Made by a program: the position numbers and the translations under genes | Notes under the pieces: model-generated | What the model was told of the DNA's origin: nothing | The model's database searches: none | The model's input: only the letters and a program-made list of their open reading frames with translations | Part shown: positions 1 through 5,581 of the stretch, piece by piece | How positions within the stretch are numbered: the first letter of the stretch is position 1 | Layout: every line of letters begins with the position of its first letter | Assembly: GCA_001595885.1 (NCBI GenBank) | Contig: LSSH01000044.1 | Location: forward strand, 1-5,846 | DNA length: 5,846 bases | Source: Candidatus Proteinoplasmatales archaeon SG8-5 | GTDB lineage: Archaea; Thermoplasmatota; Thermoplasmata; SG8-5 | Direction: 5' to 3'

Positions 1-637
1 TGAGTTTCTTTGACAGCTCGCGGTCAGGGACCTTCGACGCAAGCCCTATGGCGAACGGGGCCAGGAGTGCTACAGTCGCGGTGTTGGATATCCACATCGA
101 GAAGATGAAAGCGACGACCATTAGTGCCAGCAGGAACCTCTCCACCTTCCCCTTCGATCCGAGCAGGATGGGATAAAGCATCCTCTTGTCCAGACCTGTC
201 TTGTGCACCGCCCCGGCGAGTATGACGCTGCCGAGGATGAGATAGACGACGGGGTTCGCGAAGGGCATAAAGGCATCACTTGTCTCGAAGATGCCGAAGG
301 CGGTCAGAAGCACCGGCACGAGGAGCGCGGTAGCGGGCATGGGTATGGCCTCCACCGTCCACATGACCGCGATGAACACGAAGATGGCGATGGACATGTG
401 GGCCTGGAAGGATATGCCGAGGGGCAGGATAGCCACGAACAGGAAACCCGCGACGGCAAGGAGCAGCTTGAGCGAGCTGCGGAAACCGACGGAGAGCCTG
501 TTTAGGAACTCGACGAACGACGGCTTGACAGAGTATATCAGGTGAAAATGATGGCCGTCCGACTCGCGGAAGAAGTGCCTGCGGTGGTTCCTGTCGTTTC
601 CGTCCTTGTCATTGGGTGCTTTGTGGTTCCTGCACAT
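1..637 (-). CDS. DASS/SLC13-family divalent anion:Na+ symporter, N-terminal part (3' end outside window)
   Basis: Translating the minus strand from the ATG at 637 gives 212 residues that run off the left edge. Family signatures are visible: a membrane helix around 55-75, a second around 81-95 leading into WTVEAIPMPATALLVPVLL (about 93-111), then FANPVVYLILGSVILAGA (about 126-143), and a helix ending in MWISNTATVALLAPF (about 181-195). The last holds the Ser-Asn-Thr motif (S184-N185-T186), which in DASS carriers binds Na+ and substrate. Known members import dicarboxylates, citrate or sulfate with Na+ across the cytoplasmic membrane; the substrate cannot be told from this half. The start was chosen by elimination: the next ATG (M81) would remove the first helix, and no in-frame ATG lies upstream within the divergent gap. 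The first ~45 residues form a hydrophilic extension with six His in 32 residues. The gene diverges from the surface-protein gene at 777. Being cut by the edge, it is partial, not truncated in nature. Confidence 0.9.
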   Translation of the reverse strand, partial: MCRNHKAPNDKDGNDRNHRRHFFRESDGHHFHLIYSVKPSFVEFLNRLSVGFRSSLKLLLAVAGFLFVAILPLGISFQAHMSIAIFVFIAVMWTVEAIPMPATALLVPVLLTAFGIFETSDAFMPFANPVVYLILGSVILAGAVHKTGLDKRMLYPILLGSKGKVERFLLALMVVAFIFSMWISNTATVALLAPFAIGLASKVPDRELSKKL

Positions 638-660
638 CCGCGACCGTGAAGGGCAATCCT

Positions 661-667
661 TGATAAA
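661..667 (-). promoter_or_regulatory. candidate TATA box for the DASS transporter
   Basis: On the minus strand this reads TTTATCA, centred about 27 nt before the ATG at 637. That is the usual archaeal TATA-to-transcription-start distance, so the mRNA would begin at or next to the start codon. No well-placed Shine-Dalgarno precedes the ATG, which agrees with a leaderless transcript. A second A/T-rich candidate on this strand (724-734) would give a leader of about 65 nt. The match to the archaeal consensus is only moderate. Confidence 0.3.
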
Positions 668-725
668 TCTGTTGCTTTGTATTTCCGAATCATTAGACGC
701 ATGGGTCGGTTTTCCTGTAGAAACG

Positions 726-732
726 TTAAATA
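726..732 (+). promoter_or_regulatory. candidate TATA box for the surface-protein gene
   Basis: The sequence TTAAATA lies about 48 nt upstream of the ATG at 777. With normal archaeal spacing, transcription would start near 755 and leave a leader of about 20 nt, just enough for the Shine-Dalgarno at 765-770. This is the best A/T-rich box in the divergent gap on the plus strand. Confidence 0.4.
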
Positions 733-764
733 GAAAGACCCTTTAGACGCCTACCAATCGTATC

Positions 765-770
765 AGAGGT
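765..770 (+). promoter_or_regulatory. Shine-Dalgarno supporting the start at 777
   Basis: AGAGGT ends 6 nt before the ATG at 777 and matches the archaeal anti-Shine-Dalgarno core (16S 3' end ...CACCUCC). It fixes the start codon, and the hydrophobic signal peptide begins directly after it. It is unlike the other plus-strand genes here, which show no such site. Confidence 0.55.
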
Positions 771-776
771 TTTGAC

Positions 777-3700
777 ATGGTTAAAATCAGAAGTGTACTG
801 GTTATGGTGAGTTTGTGCATGAGCATATTCCTGGGAATGGTCTCGGTCGCGCCCTTCAGCGGCGTGGCAAGTGCCGCCCAGGCGGATCTCATTTTGGTGG
901 AGGCTGGGGGGCCATATTACAACTACGGTGGATTTGGCGGTGAGAACGACACATATCAGATCACAGCCACCCAAATGCAGGCCGGAGTTGGGCCGTATAC
1001 TGGGTCAACGCCGGAGGTAACCATCTACAATGAAACAATGGTGATTGTGGTGAACGCTCAGCCCATGAACCTGGTGGACGCCGCTCTTGGTCTTTACAAT
1101 TACAGTGACACATGCGGCGGCATGGAAGTCGGCACCTACCACGTGGTGGTCAGCGGTACGAACAGCACGACAAGCGCTATCACGGCGACCGGCCTGGCAT
1201 CTTTCGAAGTCGCCCAACTGGAAATGAAGATAGAAATTATCGAACCGAATCCTGTGATCATAGACGTTGAAGCTGGTTGTTATTTCGACTTTATTGCGAT
1301 GGTGGCTGTTCAACTCACACAGGACGGAGAAGCCTATGTGTTGGATCCGGCCGACGACCTCCGAATTACAGTCTGGCAGAGCGGCGGTTTTAAAGATGTT
1401 GACAATGACACCATGACCGCTGTGGATGCCTCGGCAGGCCTCTACAATTATGATTTCAATCCTCCATTCTCCGGTGTATGGATAGTGGTGGTTAACCTGA
1501 CCTTATCCTCCGGTGGTCTTGCCTACACCGGCATGGACCAGCTTGTGATCCCCCCAAGAGATCTTCCCGTTTTTGAATTGTTCATCGACGCTGCCTGGGA
1601 CTCTGACCTTTTAGTCACGGCACAGATCACGAGAGACGGGAGCAGTTATAATGTTGACACCATGATGGAGGAGGCCAGGGTGACAGTTTGGGAGCTGTAC
1701 TCAGGCACTATGGTGGTGAACAACGAACTGATGGATTATTTCGATGACACGATCGGTCTGTTCAATTATTCTGCATATGTCATGACCTCTGGCCCGGTGT
1801 ACATCTGGGTCGAGTACACCAGCGGGATAACTGGAGCCAACATTCCGAAAAGTATGGTGCTGCAGGATGAGATAATGTTCATTGCACCAGCTCCCCCGGC
1901 TGCCGTAGACATTCATGTAGAAACAGGATACATACATGACCCTTGGACAAACGGCCTGGGAATAACCGCTATCATTACGGAAGAAGGTGAACAGCGCCCG
2001 GATACCGGAGCTACAACTGTCAGAGCCACGATATATCACAGCGACCGGAACAGTGGAGCATTAACGAAGGTCTTAGACAACCAAACGATGGGCATTCTTG
2101 ACGGTCCCAGGGGAATGTACAGTTACATATGGTCACCTGCATTTTTCGATGTGGGATTCTATCATATCATAATCGAAGCCAATTGGGGCGGTTCTTATTG
2201 GTACGCGGGAACCACTTCCACGGATGTGGCAGATTGGGTTGGCCATATATACGATACAGATATGAAGACAGACGCGATACTGTTCTGGCTGGATAATTTT
2301 GAAGATACCTGGGACAGCTGGCAAATGTTCTTCAACAACTACACCGACGACATCAACGCAACACTGACCAACATAAACAACACGATAGCGAACATCAGCT
2401 TTGTAATGCCTGACTTTTCTCCTATGGAGGAGTTGTTGAAAAATATCTCGGGGAACCTCAGTATGGTGGACCAGAACGTTTCGAACATGAACCTGCAGGT
2501 CAATGCCAACGCTATACAATTGGCGAACATCATCGCGATGCTGACCAACATCGACGCGGACCAGGCGGTGATTGACCAGGTTCTGAACGAATTCCATACG
2601 CAGTTCAAGGACTATAGGAATACCTGGAACATCACGCTGAACCAGATGATCAACGACCTTGACTTCCAGAACCTCACCGTGTTGACCATTCAATCGGGGC
2701 TTGCCGACTTAAGGGTGAACTTCGGACAGTTCTGGGACCAGTTCAACTCGACTATGACGTCGACCGTGAACGACTGGTTCAACATTACATGGAGCAGGAT
2801 AGACCTTTTCGAAGCCAATGTCACTTCGATGATCAACAGCCAGAACATCAACTTCACGATGATGGAAGGCAACATCATCGGCGTTCTCAACGACCAGAAT
2901 CTGAACATCTCGCGGCTGGACCAGAACCTCACAAACATCAACGCGAGCATCCAGGCTCAGTTCCAGGTCCTGTTCAACGAGCATGCGGAGACGAGAAGCC
3001 TGATATCGGACTACTGGGCGGCCTGGAACGTCACCATCACGAACATCCAGAACGACATCGACTGGCTGAACCAGACACTTGTCGTGGTGCTGAGCGACAT
3101 AGGAGACCTGCACGCCACCGTGCAGGCGTTCTGGACCGACTTCAACACCACATGGAATGATTACATTATCGGGTTCAACGCATACTGGCAGCTACTTAAT
3201 CTGACCATTGAGGGCGTGAACCAGACCCTACAAGACGACATCAGTGCACTGTCCCAGCAGATGACCGGCTTCGAGGGCAACATCACGGTCCTGCTCAACG
3301 ACATATCCGGCTCGATCGCCGCAATTGATCAGAACGTCTCGAGCATGAGAACGGCGATGGACAGCCATTTCGTCCAGCTCTGGAACGAACATAACGAGAC
3401 CCGCACTCTGGTGGGCCTTTACTGGGCGCAATGGAACGCCACTATCAACGGCATAGTCAACAATCTGGACTACGTCAACATGACCACGATCGCCACCAAT
3501 TCGGCCTTAACGACGTTCAAGAACAACTTCGCCATCTTCTGGGACGGGTACAACGCCACCGAGGCCGCACACTCCGCAGAGGTCAGCGGCTGGTTCACCG
3601 ACACATGGAGCATGATGGCCGACCTTGAGGGCACCACCGAGGCCCTGATCAACGACCAGAACGCCAATCTCTCCGACATGGACGACCAGATGATGACGGG

Positions 3701-3968
3701 CTTCCAGAACCTCTACGGCGAGAACCAGATGACCCGCAGTCACGTTTCAGTCTACTGGAACGAGTGGAACACGACCAGGGACCAGGTGCAGAGCGACCTG
3801 GACTTCATCGATTCCGAACTGGCCGAGCTGGGAGAGGCCGGGGATGCGCGCTCAGGCAAGATAACCATCAACCAGATACTCCTCATCATAATACTCATCA
3901 GCGCGATATTCATGATGATAGTCTTCAGGAAGTACATCGCTTACAGCCTTGGCGGGAAAAAGAAGTAA
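777..3968 (+). CDS. large secreted, membrane-anchored surface glycoprotein with beta-repeat head and helical, sequon-rich stalk
   Basis: I do not recognise a named family; the architecture is readable. Residues 1-34 look like a signal peptide: Lys/Arg start, hydrophobic core, likely cleavage after Ala-Ser-Ala near 33-34. Residues ~36-490 hold four diverged beta-sandwich-like repeats, each with a V/I-T-V/I-Y/W strand (81, 197, 302, 417) followed by GLYNY-type motifs (105, 221, 327, 446). Residues ~503-1020 are mostly helical, in four units marked by F-W near the start and T-R-x5-YW-x2-WN later. Residues ~1029-1050 form one membrane helix, followed by a short basic tail ending GGKKK, so nearly the whole chain should lie outside the cell. 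I count 37 N-x-S/T sequons, 29 of them at 521-998. A chemoreceptor is unlikely, because no cytoplasmic signalling domain follows the helix. Likely role (inference): a cell-surface stalk or S-layer-like protein. It is monocistronic here and convergent with the tRNA gene. Confidence 0.93.
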   Translation: MVKIRSVLVMVSLCMSIFLGMVSVAPFSGVASAAQADLILVEAGGPYYNYGGFGGENDTYQITATQMQAGVGPYTGSTPEVTIYNETMVIVVNAQPMNLVDAALGLYNYSDTCGGMEVGTYHVVVSGTNSTTSAITATGLASFEVAQLEMKIEIIEPNPVIIDVEAGCYFDFIAMVAVQLTQDGEAYVLDPADDLRITVWQSGGFKDVDNDTMTAVDASAGLYNYDFNPPFSGVWIVVVNLTLSSGGLAYTGMDQLVIPPRDLPVFELFIDAAWDSDLLVTAQITRDGSSYNVDTMMEEARVTVWELYSGTMVVNNELMDYFDDTIGLFNYSAYVMTSGPVYIWVEYTSGITGANIPKSMVLQDEIMFIAPAPPAAVDIHVETGYIHDPWTNGLGITAIITEEGEQRPDTGATTVRATIYHSDRNSGALTKVLDNQTMGILDGPRGMYSYIWSPAFFDVGFYHIIIEANWGGSYWYAGTTSTDVADWVGHIYDTDMKTDAILFWLDNFEDTWDSWQMFFNNYTDDINATLTNINNTIANISFVMPDFSPMEELLKNISGNLSMVDQNVSNMNLQVNANAIQLANIIAMLTNIDADQAVIDQVLNEFHTQFKDYRNTWNITLNQMINDLDFQNLTVLTIQSGLADLRVNFGQFWDQFNSTMTSTVNDWFNITWSRIDLFEANVTSMINSQNINFTMMEGNIIGVLNDQNLNISRLDQNLTNINASIQAQFQVLFNEHAETRSLISDYWAAWNVTITNIQNDIDWLNQTLVVVLSDIGDLHATVQAFWTDFNTTWNDYIIGFNAYWQLLNLTIEGVNQTLQDDISALSQQMTGFEGNITVLLNDISGSIAAIDQNVSSMRTAMDSHFVQLWNEHNETRTLVGLYWAQWNATINGIVNNLDYVNMTTIATNSALTTFKNNFAIFWDGYNATEAAHSAEVSGWFTDTWSMMADLEGTTEALINDQNANLSDMDDQMMTGFQNLYGENQMTRSHVSVYWNEWNTTRDQVQSDLDFIDSELAELGEAGDARSGKITINQILLIIILISAIFMMIVFRKYIAYSLGGKKK
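882..2246 (+). repeat. four diverged beta-sandwich-like protein repeats (head region)
   Basis: Approximate units are residues 36-147, 148-262, 263-372 and 373-490. Landmarks recur in the same order: VTIYNE / ITVWQS / VTVWEL / ATIYHS (81, 197, 302, 417; spacing 116, 105, 115), then GLYNYS / GLYNYD / GLFNYS / GMYSYI about 24-29 residues later, then a strand such as TYHVVV, VWIVVV, VYIWVE or FYHIII. The pattern suggests Ig-like or CARDB-like extracellular folds. The exact fold and unit borders are inferred. Confidence 0.7.
2283..3836 (+). repeat. four long helical protein repeats of about 100-149 residues (stalk region)
   Basis: Units begin at F-W pairs at residues 503, 652, 785 and 921, so they run about 149, 133, 136 and 100 residues; the last is shortened. 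Shared landmarks are FW-x2-F/Y-N near the start, a D-Q-N-V/L-S/T-N/S motif (565, 715, 851; weakly 969), and the cluster T-R-x5-Y-W-x2-W-N (740, 876, 987; degenerate at 613), followed by an Asp/Asn-Leu/Ile-Asp-aromatic step. The stretches between are helix-like and rich in Asn, Leu and Ile with no Pro for long runs, which fits coiled coils or helical bundles. The repeats are diverged at DNA level. Confidence 0.7.
3957..3964 (-). terminator. T-rich terminator candidate for tRNA-Thr
   Basis: On the minus strand a TTCTTTTT tract lies 3-10 nt beyond the tRNA 3' end. Archaeal RNA polymerase commonly stops at oligo-T in the non-template strand, so this is the natural stop for the tRNA transcript. 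On the plus strand the same bases encode the final Lys codons of the surface protein. Confidence 0.45.
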
Positions 3969-4041
3969 GCCACTGGAGGGATTTGAACCCCCGACCTGCT
4001 GATTACGAATCAGCCGCGCTGCCAGGCTATGCCACAGTGGC
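3968..4041 (-). tRNA. tRNA-Thr (anticodon CGT)
   Basis: The minus strand folds as a full cloverleaf. Acceptor stem GCCACTG/CAGTGGC has 7 perfect pairs. The D-arm contains the GG pair and has one A-C mismatch. The anticodon stem GCTGA/TCAGC closes loop TTCGTAA, giving anticodon CGT, which reads ACG codons. The variable loop is 5 nt. The T-arm GGGGG/CCCTC has one G-T pair around loop TTCAAAT. The discriminator is T and no CCA is encoded, as usual for many archaeal tRNAs. There is no intron. G1-C72, C2-G71 and the G35-U36 anticodon bases fit threonine identity. The discriminator base is the complement of the last A of the surface-protein stop codon. The first 22 nt are repeated exactly at 4145-4166. 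Confidence 0.97.
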
Positions 4042-4061
4042 TCTGAGTTTGCGTATGTTTG

Positions 4062-4082
4062 GCCACTGTGTGCCTGGCAGCG
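4062..4082 (+). repeat. inverted, shortened copy of the tRNA-Thr 5' end
   Basis: Read on the plus strand this matches tRNA nt 1-9, then one T in place of the 5 nt at tRNA 10-14, then the next 11 nt (GCCTGGCAGCG). It is therefore complementary to the real tRNA gene over 9+11 bp (4033-4041 and 4017-4027), and to the upstream direct copy over only 9+8 bp. This suggests it derives from the tRNA gene itself. Confidence 0.8.
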
Positions 4083-4092
4083 TTCGCCCGGA

Positions 4093-4108
4093 GACGAGCT
4101 TGCTCGTC
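4093..4108. repeat. inner hairpin 1
   Basis: GACGAG (4093-4098) and CTCGTC (4103-4108) are perfect complements around the tetraloop CTTG, which can close by one more C-G pair. No T run follows on either strand, so it is not a simple terminator. Confidence 0.6.
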
Positions 4109-4115
4109 GAGGCAC

Positions 4116-4140
4116 GGACGAGGCGCGAAGCGGTTCGTCC
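4116..4140. repeat. inner hairpin 2 with a GCGAAGC mini-hairpin at its tip
   Basis: GGACGA (4116-4121) pairs perfectly with TCGTCC (4135-4140). Inside, plus-strand bases 4125-4131 read GCGAAGC, a sequence known for forming an unusually stable DNA mini-hairpin; on the minus strand it is a CGC/GCG stem with a TTC loop. Confidence 0.5.
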
Positions 4141-4144
4141 AGTG

Positions 4145-4166
4145 TGCCAGGCTATGCCACAGTGGC
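4145..4166 (-). repeat. exact direct copy of the first 22 nt of tRNA-Thr
   Basis: Bases 4145-4166 are identical to 4020-4041, the acceptor 5' strand plus most of the D-arm of the tRNA. Identity stops at both ends (4019 differs from 4144, 4042 from 4167). The copies are offset by 125 bp. The rest of a tRNA (anticodon, T-arm, acceptor 3' strand) does not follow, so this is a fragment and not a second tRNA. Confidence 0.9.
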
Positions 4167-4198
4167 ATTCGTTTACTGGTGATAGGAAATGCCAATGG

Positions 4199-4211
4199 CA
4201 TATTAATTTAA
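4199..4211 (-). promoter_or_regulatory. candidate TATA box for the tRNA-Thr transcript
   Basis: The minus strand reads TTAAATTAATATG. Normal archaeal spacing puts transcription start near 4175-4180, only about 10-14 nt before the direct tRNA copy at 4166 but about 135-140 nt before the real tRNA. The 20 bp directly upstream of the tRNA (4042-4061) offers no box at the right distance. An imperfect inverted repeat (4186-4222) surrounds it. Confidence 0.35.
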
Positions 4212-4252
4212 TGGCCAATTTCTGATCTTGCCCCTTTCATCGGATATAGGCA

Positions 4253-4261
4253 TTTTTATAT
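4253..4261 (+). promoter_or_regulatory. TATA box for ugd (leaderless start)
   Basis: TTTTTATAT is centred about 29 nt before the ATG at 4286, giving a transcription start at or just before the start codon. The bases before the ATG (4262-4285) show no Shine-Dalgarno, as expected for a leaderless archaeal mRNA. Confidence 0.5.
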
Positions 4262-4285
4262 CTGAACCGGTTTTAGGCGTTTTGC

Positions 4286-5581
4286 ATGAAGATTGGAGTT
4301 ATCGGTTCCGGATACGTTGGCCTTGCCACGGCTTTGGCCTTCGGCAAGCTGGGCCACGAGGTCGTCTGCGGTGACATCGATGAGGATAAGATAGCCATGC
4401 TCAACGATGGCAGGAGTCCAGTTGCGGAGCCTGGCTTTGAAGAAACCTTGAAAGAGTTAACCGGTTCTGGGAAGCTCAAGGCTACAATAGATATCCCCGC
4501 ATTGGCCTCGGAGTCCGAGGTGATATTCCTTTGCGTGGGCACGCCGTCCCTTCCGGACGGCGGTATCGACCTGTCAGCGATAGAGGACGCCACCCAGGCG
4601 ATTTCCTGCTCCCTCGACGGGCAGGTGGTCGTGGTCAAGAGCACTGTGCTGCCGGGTACGGCTAGGGGTGTCGTACTCAAGGTCCTGAAGGGCGGTTCAG
4701 GCGGATACACGGTCTGCAACAATCCCGAGTTCCTACGTGAGGGGAGCGCTCTGGAGGACTCGCTGGACCCCGACAGGATAATCATCGGCTCGATCGATGG
4801 AAAGGGTACGGAGAAGCTCCTGGAACTGTACAAGGGCTTCGACTGCCCCAAGCTGATGACAGACCTCGATACAGCCGAGATGATCAAGTATGCCAGCAAC
4901 ATCTTCCTTGCGCTGAAGATCACATACTCCAACGAGATGGCAAACCTGTGCGAGAGGTTCGGCGTTGACGTTTACGATGTCATGACAGGCGTCAAGCTGG
5001 ACAAGCGGATCGCACCCAAATACCTGGACGCCGGGGCAGGGTTCGGGGGCAGCTGCTTCGAGAAGGACCTGAGCGCGATGATAGCGGCGGCCAAGGACGA
5101 GGGGTATTATCCGTCCCTCATCGCCACCACGCTGGACATCAACGATGCCCAGCCCCTCCGCATGATAGAGCTGCTCGAAAGCGCCCTCGGTTCCATCCCG
5201 GGAAAGGACGTTGCGGTGCTGGGTCTGGCCTTCAAGGAAGACACGGCCGACGTCAGGAACAGCAGGGCCATCATCATCGTGCAGGCCCTCTTGGGGAAGG
5301 GAGTGAATGTCACGGTCCACGACCCGCTGGCCATGGACAACTTCAGATCATTGTGTATAGGGGACTTGAACTATGCCGGGGACGTGAAGGACGCCCTCAG
5401 GGACAAGGATGCCGTCATTATCCAGACAAATGCAGACGAGTATGTAAAATTGGGTCCCGAGGATTTCAAGGGCCTCATGAGGAGTCCGGTCGTCATCGAC
5501 GGCCGCAGGGCATACGAACCCGAGGATATGATATCGGCCGGCATCACCTACCTGGGAATTGGCTGGAAGAACAGCAAATAA
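4286..5581 (+). CDS. ugd: UDP-glucose 6-dehydrogenase
   Basis: This 431-residue cytoplasmic enzyme oxidises UDP-glucose to UDP-glucuronate in two NAD+-dependent steps; the length is normal for the family. The N-terminal Rossmann fold starts at once with GSGYVG (7-12), and acidic D30 at the end of beta-2 fits NAD+ preference. Further motifs are CVGTP (83-87), STVLPGT (119-125), NPEFLREGSA (146-155), EMIKYASN (198-205), GFGGSCFEKD (252-261) with catalytic Cys257, and GLAFKEDTADVRNS (313-326) opening the C-terminal UDP-binding domain. Lys201, Asn205, Cys257 and Asp261 line up with K204, N208, C260 and D264 of the Streptococcus pyogenes enzyme. UDP-mannose/ManNAc dehydrogenases are close relatives, but the neighbouring galU favours UDP-glucose. 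The ATG start gives the standard N-terminus. Only 31 bp separate it from galU, so the two may be co-transcribed. Confidence 0.95.
   Translation: MKIGVIGSGYVGLATALAFGKLGHEVVCGDIDEDKIAMLNDGRSPVAEPGFEETLKELTGSGKLKATIDIPALASESEVIFLCVGTPSLPDGGIDLSAIEDATQAISCSLDGQVVVVKSTVLPGTARGVVLKVLKGGSGGYTVCNNPEFLREGSALEDSLDPDRIIIGSIDGKGTEKLLELYKGFDCPKLMTDLDTAEMIKYASNIFLALKITYSNEMANLCERFGVDVYDVMTGVKLDKRIAPKYLDAGAGFGGSCFEKDLSAMIAAAKDEGYYPSLIATTLDINDAQPLRMIELLESALGSIPGKDVAVLGLAFKEDTADVRNSRAIIIVQALLGKGVNVTVHDPLAMDNFRSLCIGDLNYAGDVKDALRDKDAVIIQTNADEYVKLGPEDFKGLMRSPVVIDGRRAYEPEDMISAGITYLGIGWKNSK

Larger units (their letters stand above)
4042..4166 (-). other. structured tRNA-leader element made of tRNA fragments and hairpins
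   Basis: This noncoding stretch upstream of tRNA-Thr ends in an exact 22-nt copy of the tRNA 5' end (4145-4166) and contains an inverted, shortened copy (4062-4082). The two pair as 9 bp (4062-4070 with 4158-4166) plus 8 bp (4072-4079 with 4145-4152), separated by a 1 x 5 nt internal loop. Between the arms lie two further hairpins (4093-4108 and 4116-4140), so the whole folds as a branched structure of about 105 nt. It could be the remnant of a small element inserted in the tRNA gene, a structured pre-tRNA leader, or a small RNA. No protein is supported: the ORFs that cross it are shadows. Confidence 0.6.

Noticed and set aside
203..545. Two plus-strand ORFs (100 and 84 residues) at the left end
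   Set aside because: They lie opposite the DASS transporter frame, have low-complexity charged composition and no recognisable domain; they are shadows of the real minus-strand gene.
1701..3743. Several minus-strand ORFs of 67-186 residues inside the surface-protein gene
   Set aside because: They arise from the long open plus-strand frame, with compositions set by its codon bias and no plausible starts or domains.
777..3968. Methyl-accepting chemotaxis receptor or histidine-kinase sensor
   Set aside because: The helical region precedes the single C-terminal membrane segment and no HAMP, signalling or kinase domain follows it.
4091..4110. Bacterial-style intrinsic terminator
   Set aside because: The hairpin is good but no T run follows on either strand.
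4090..4166. A second tRNA gene ending its 5' side at 4166 on the minus strand
   Set aside because: Only the first 22 nt match; no anticodon arm, T-arm or acceptor 3' strand follows.
4020..4166. CRISPR-like repeats
   Set aside because: There are only two direct copies, both tRNA-derived, with one inverted copy between; no regular spacer array or cas gene.
4042..4166. C/D-box or H/ACA guide RNA
   Set aside because: No convincing paired C and D boxes or ACA box placed after hairpins could be found on either strand.
3764..4225. ORFs on both strands running across the tRNA and its upstream element
   Set aside because: They read through the tRNA gene and the inverted repeats; their similar peptides come from the repeated tRNA fragments, not from coding selection.
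4733..5320. 195-residue minus-strand ORF inside ugd
   Set aside because: It overlaps conserved catalytic motifs of Ugd on the other strand and has no recognisable protein signature.
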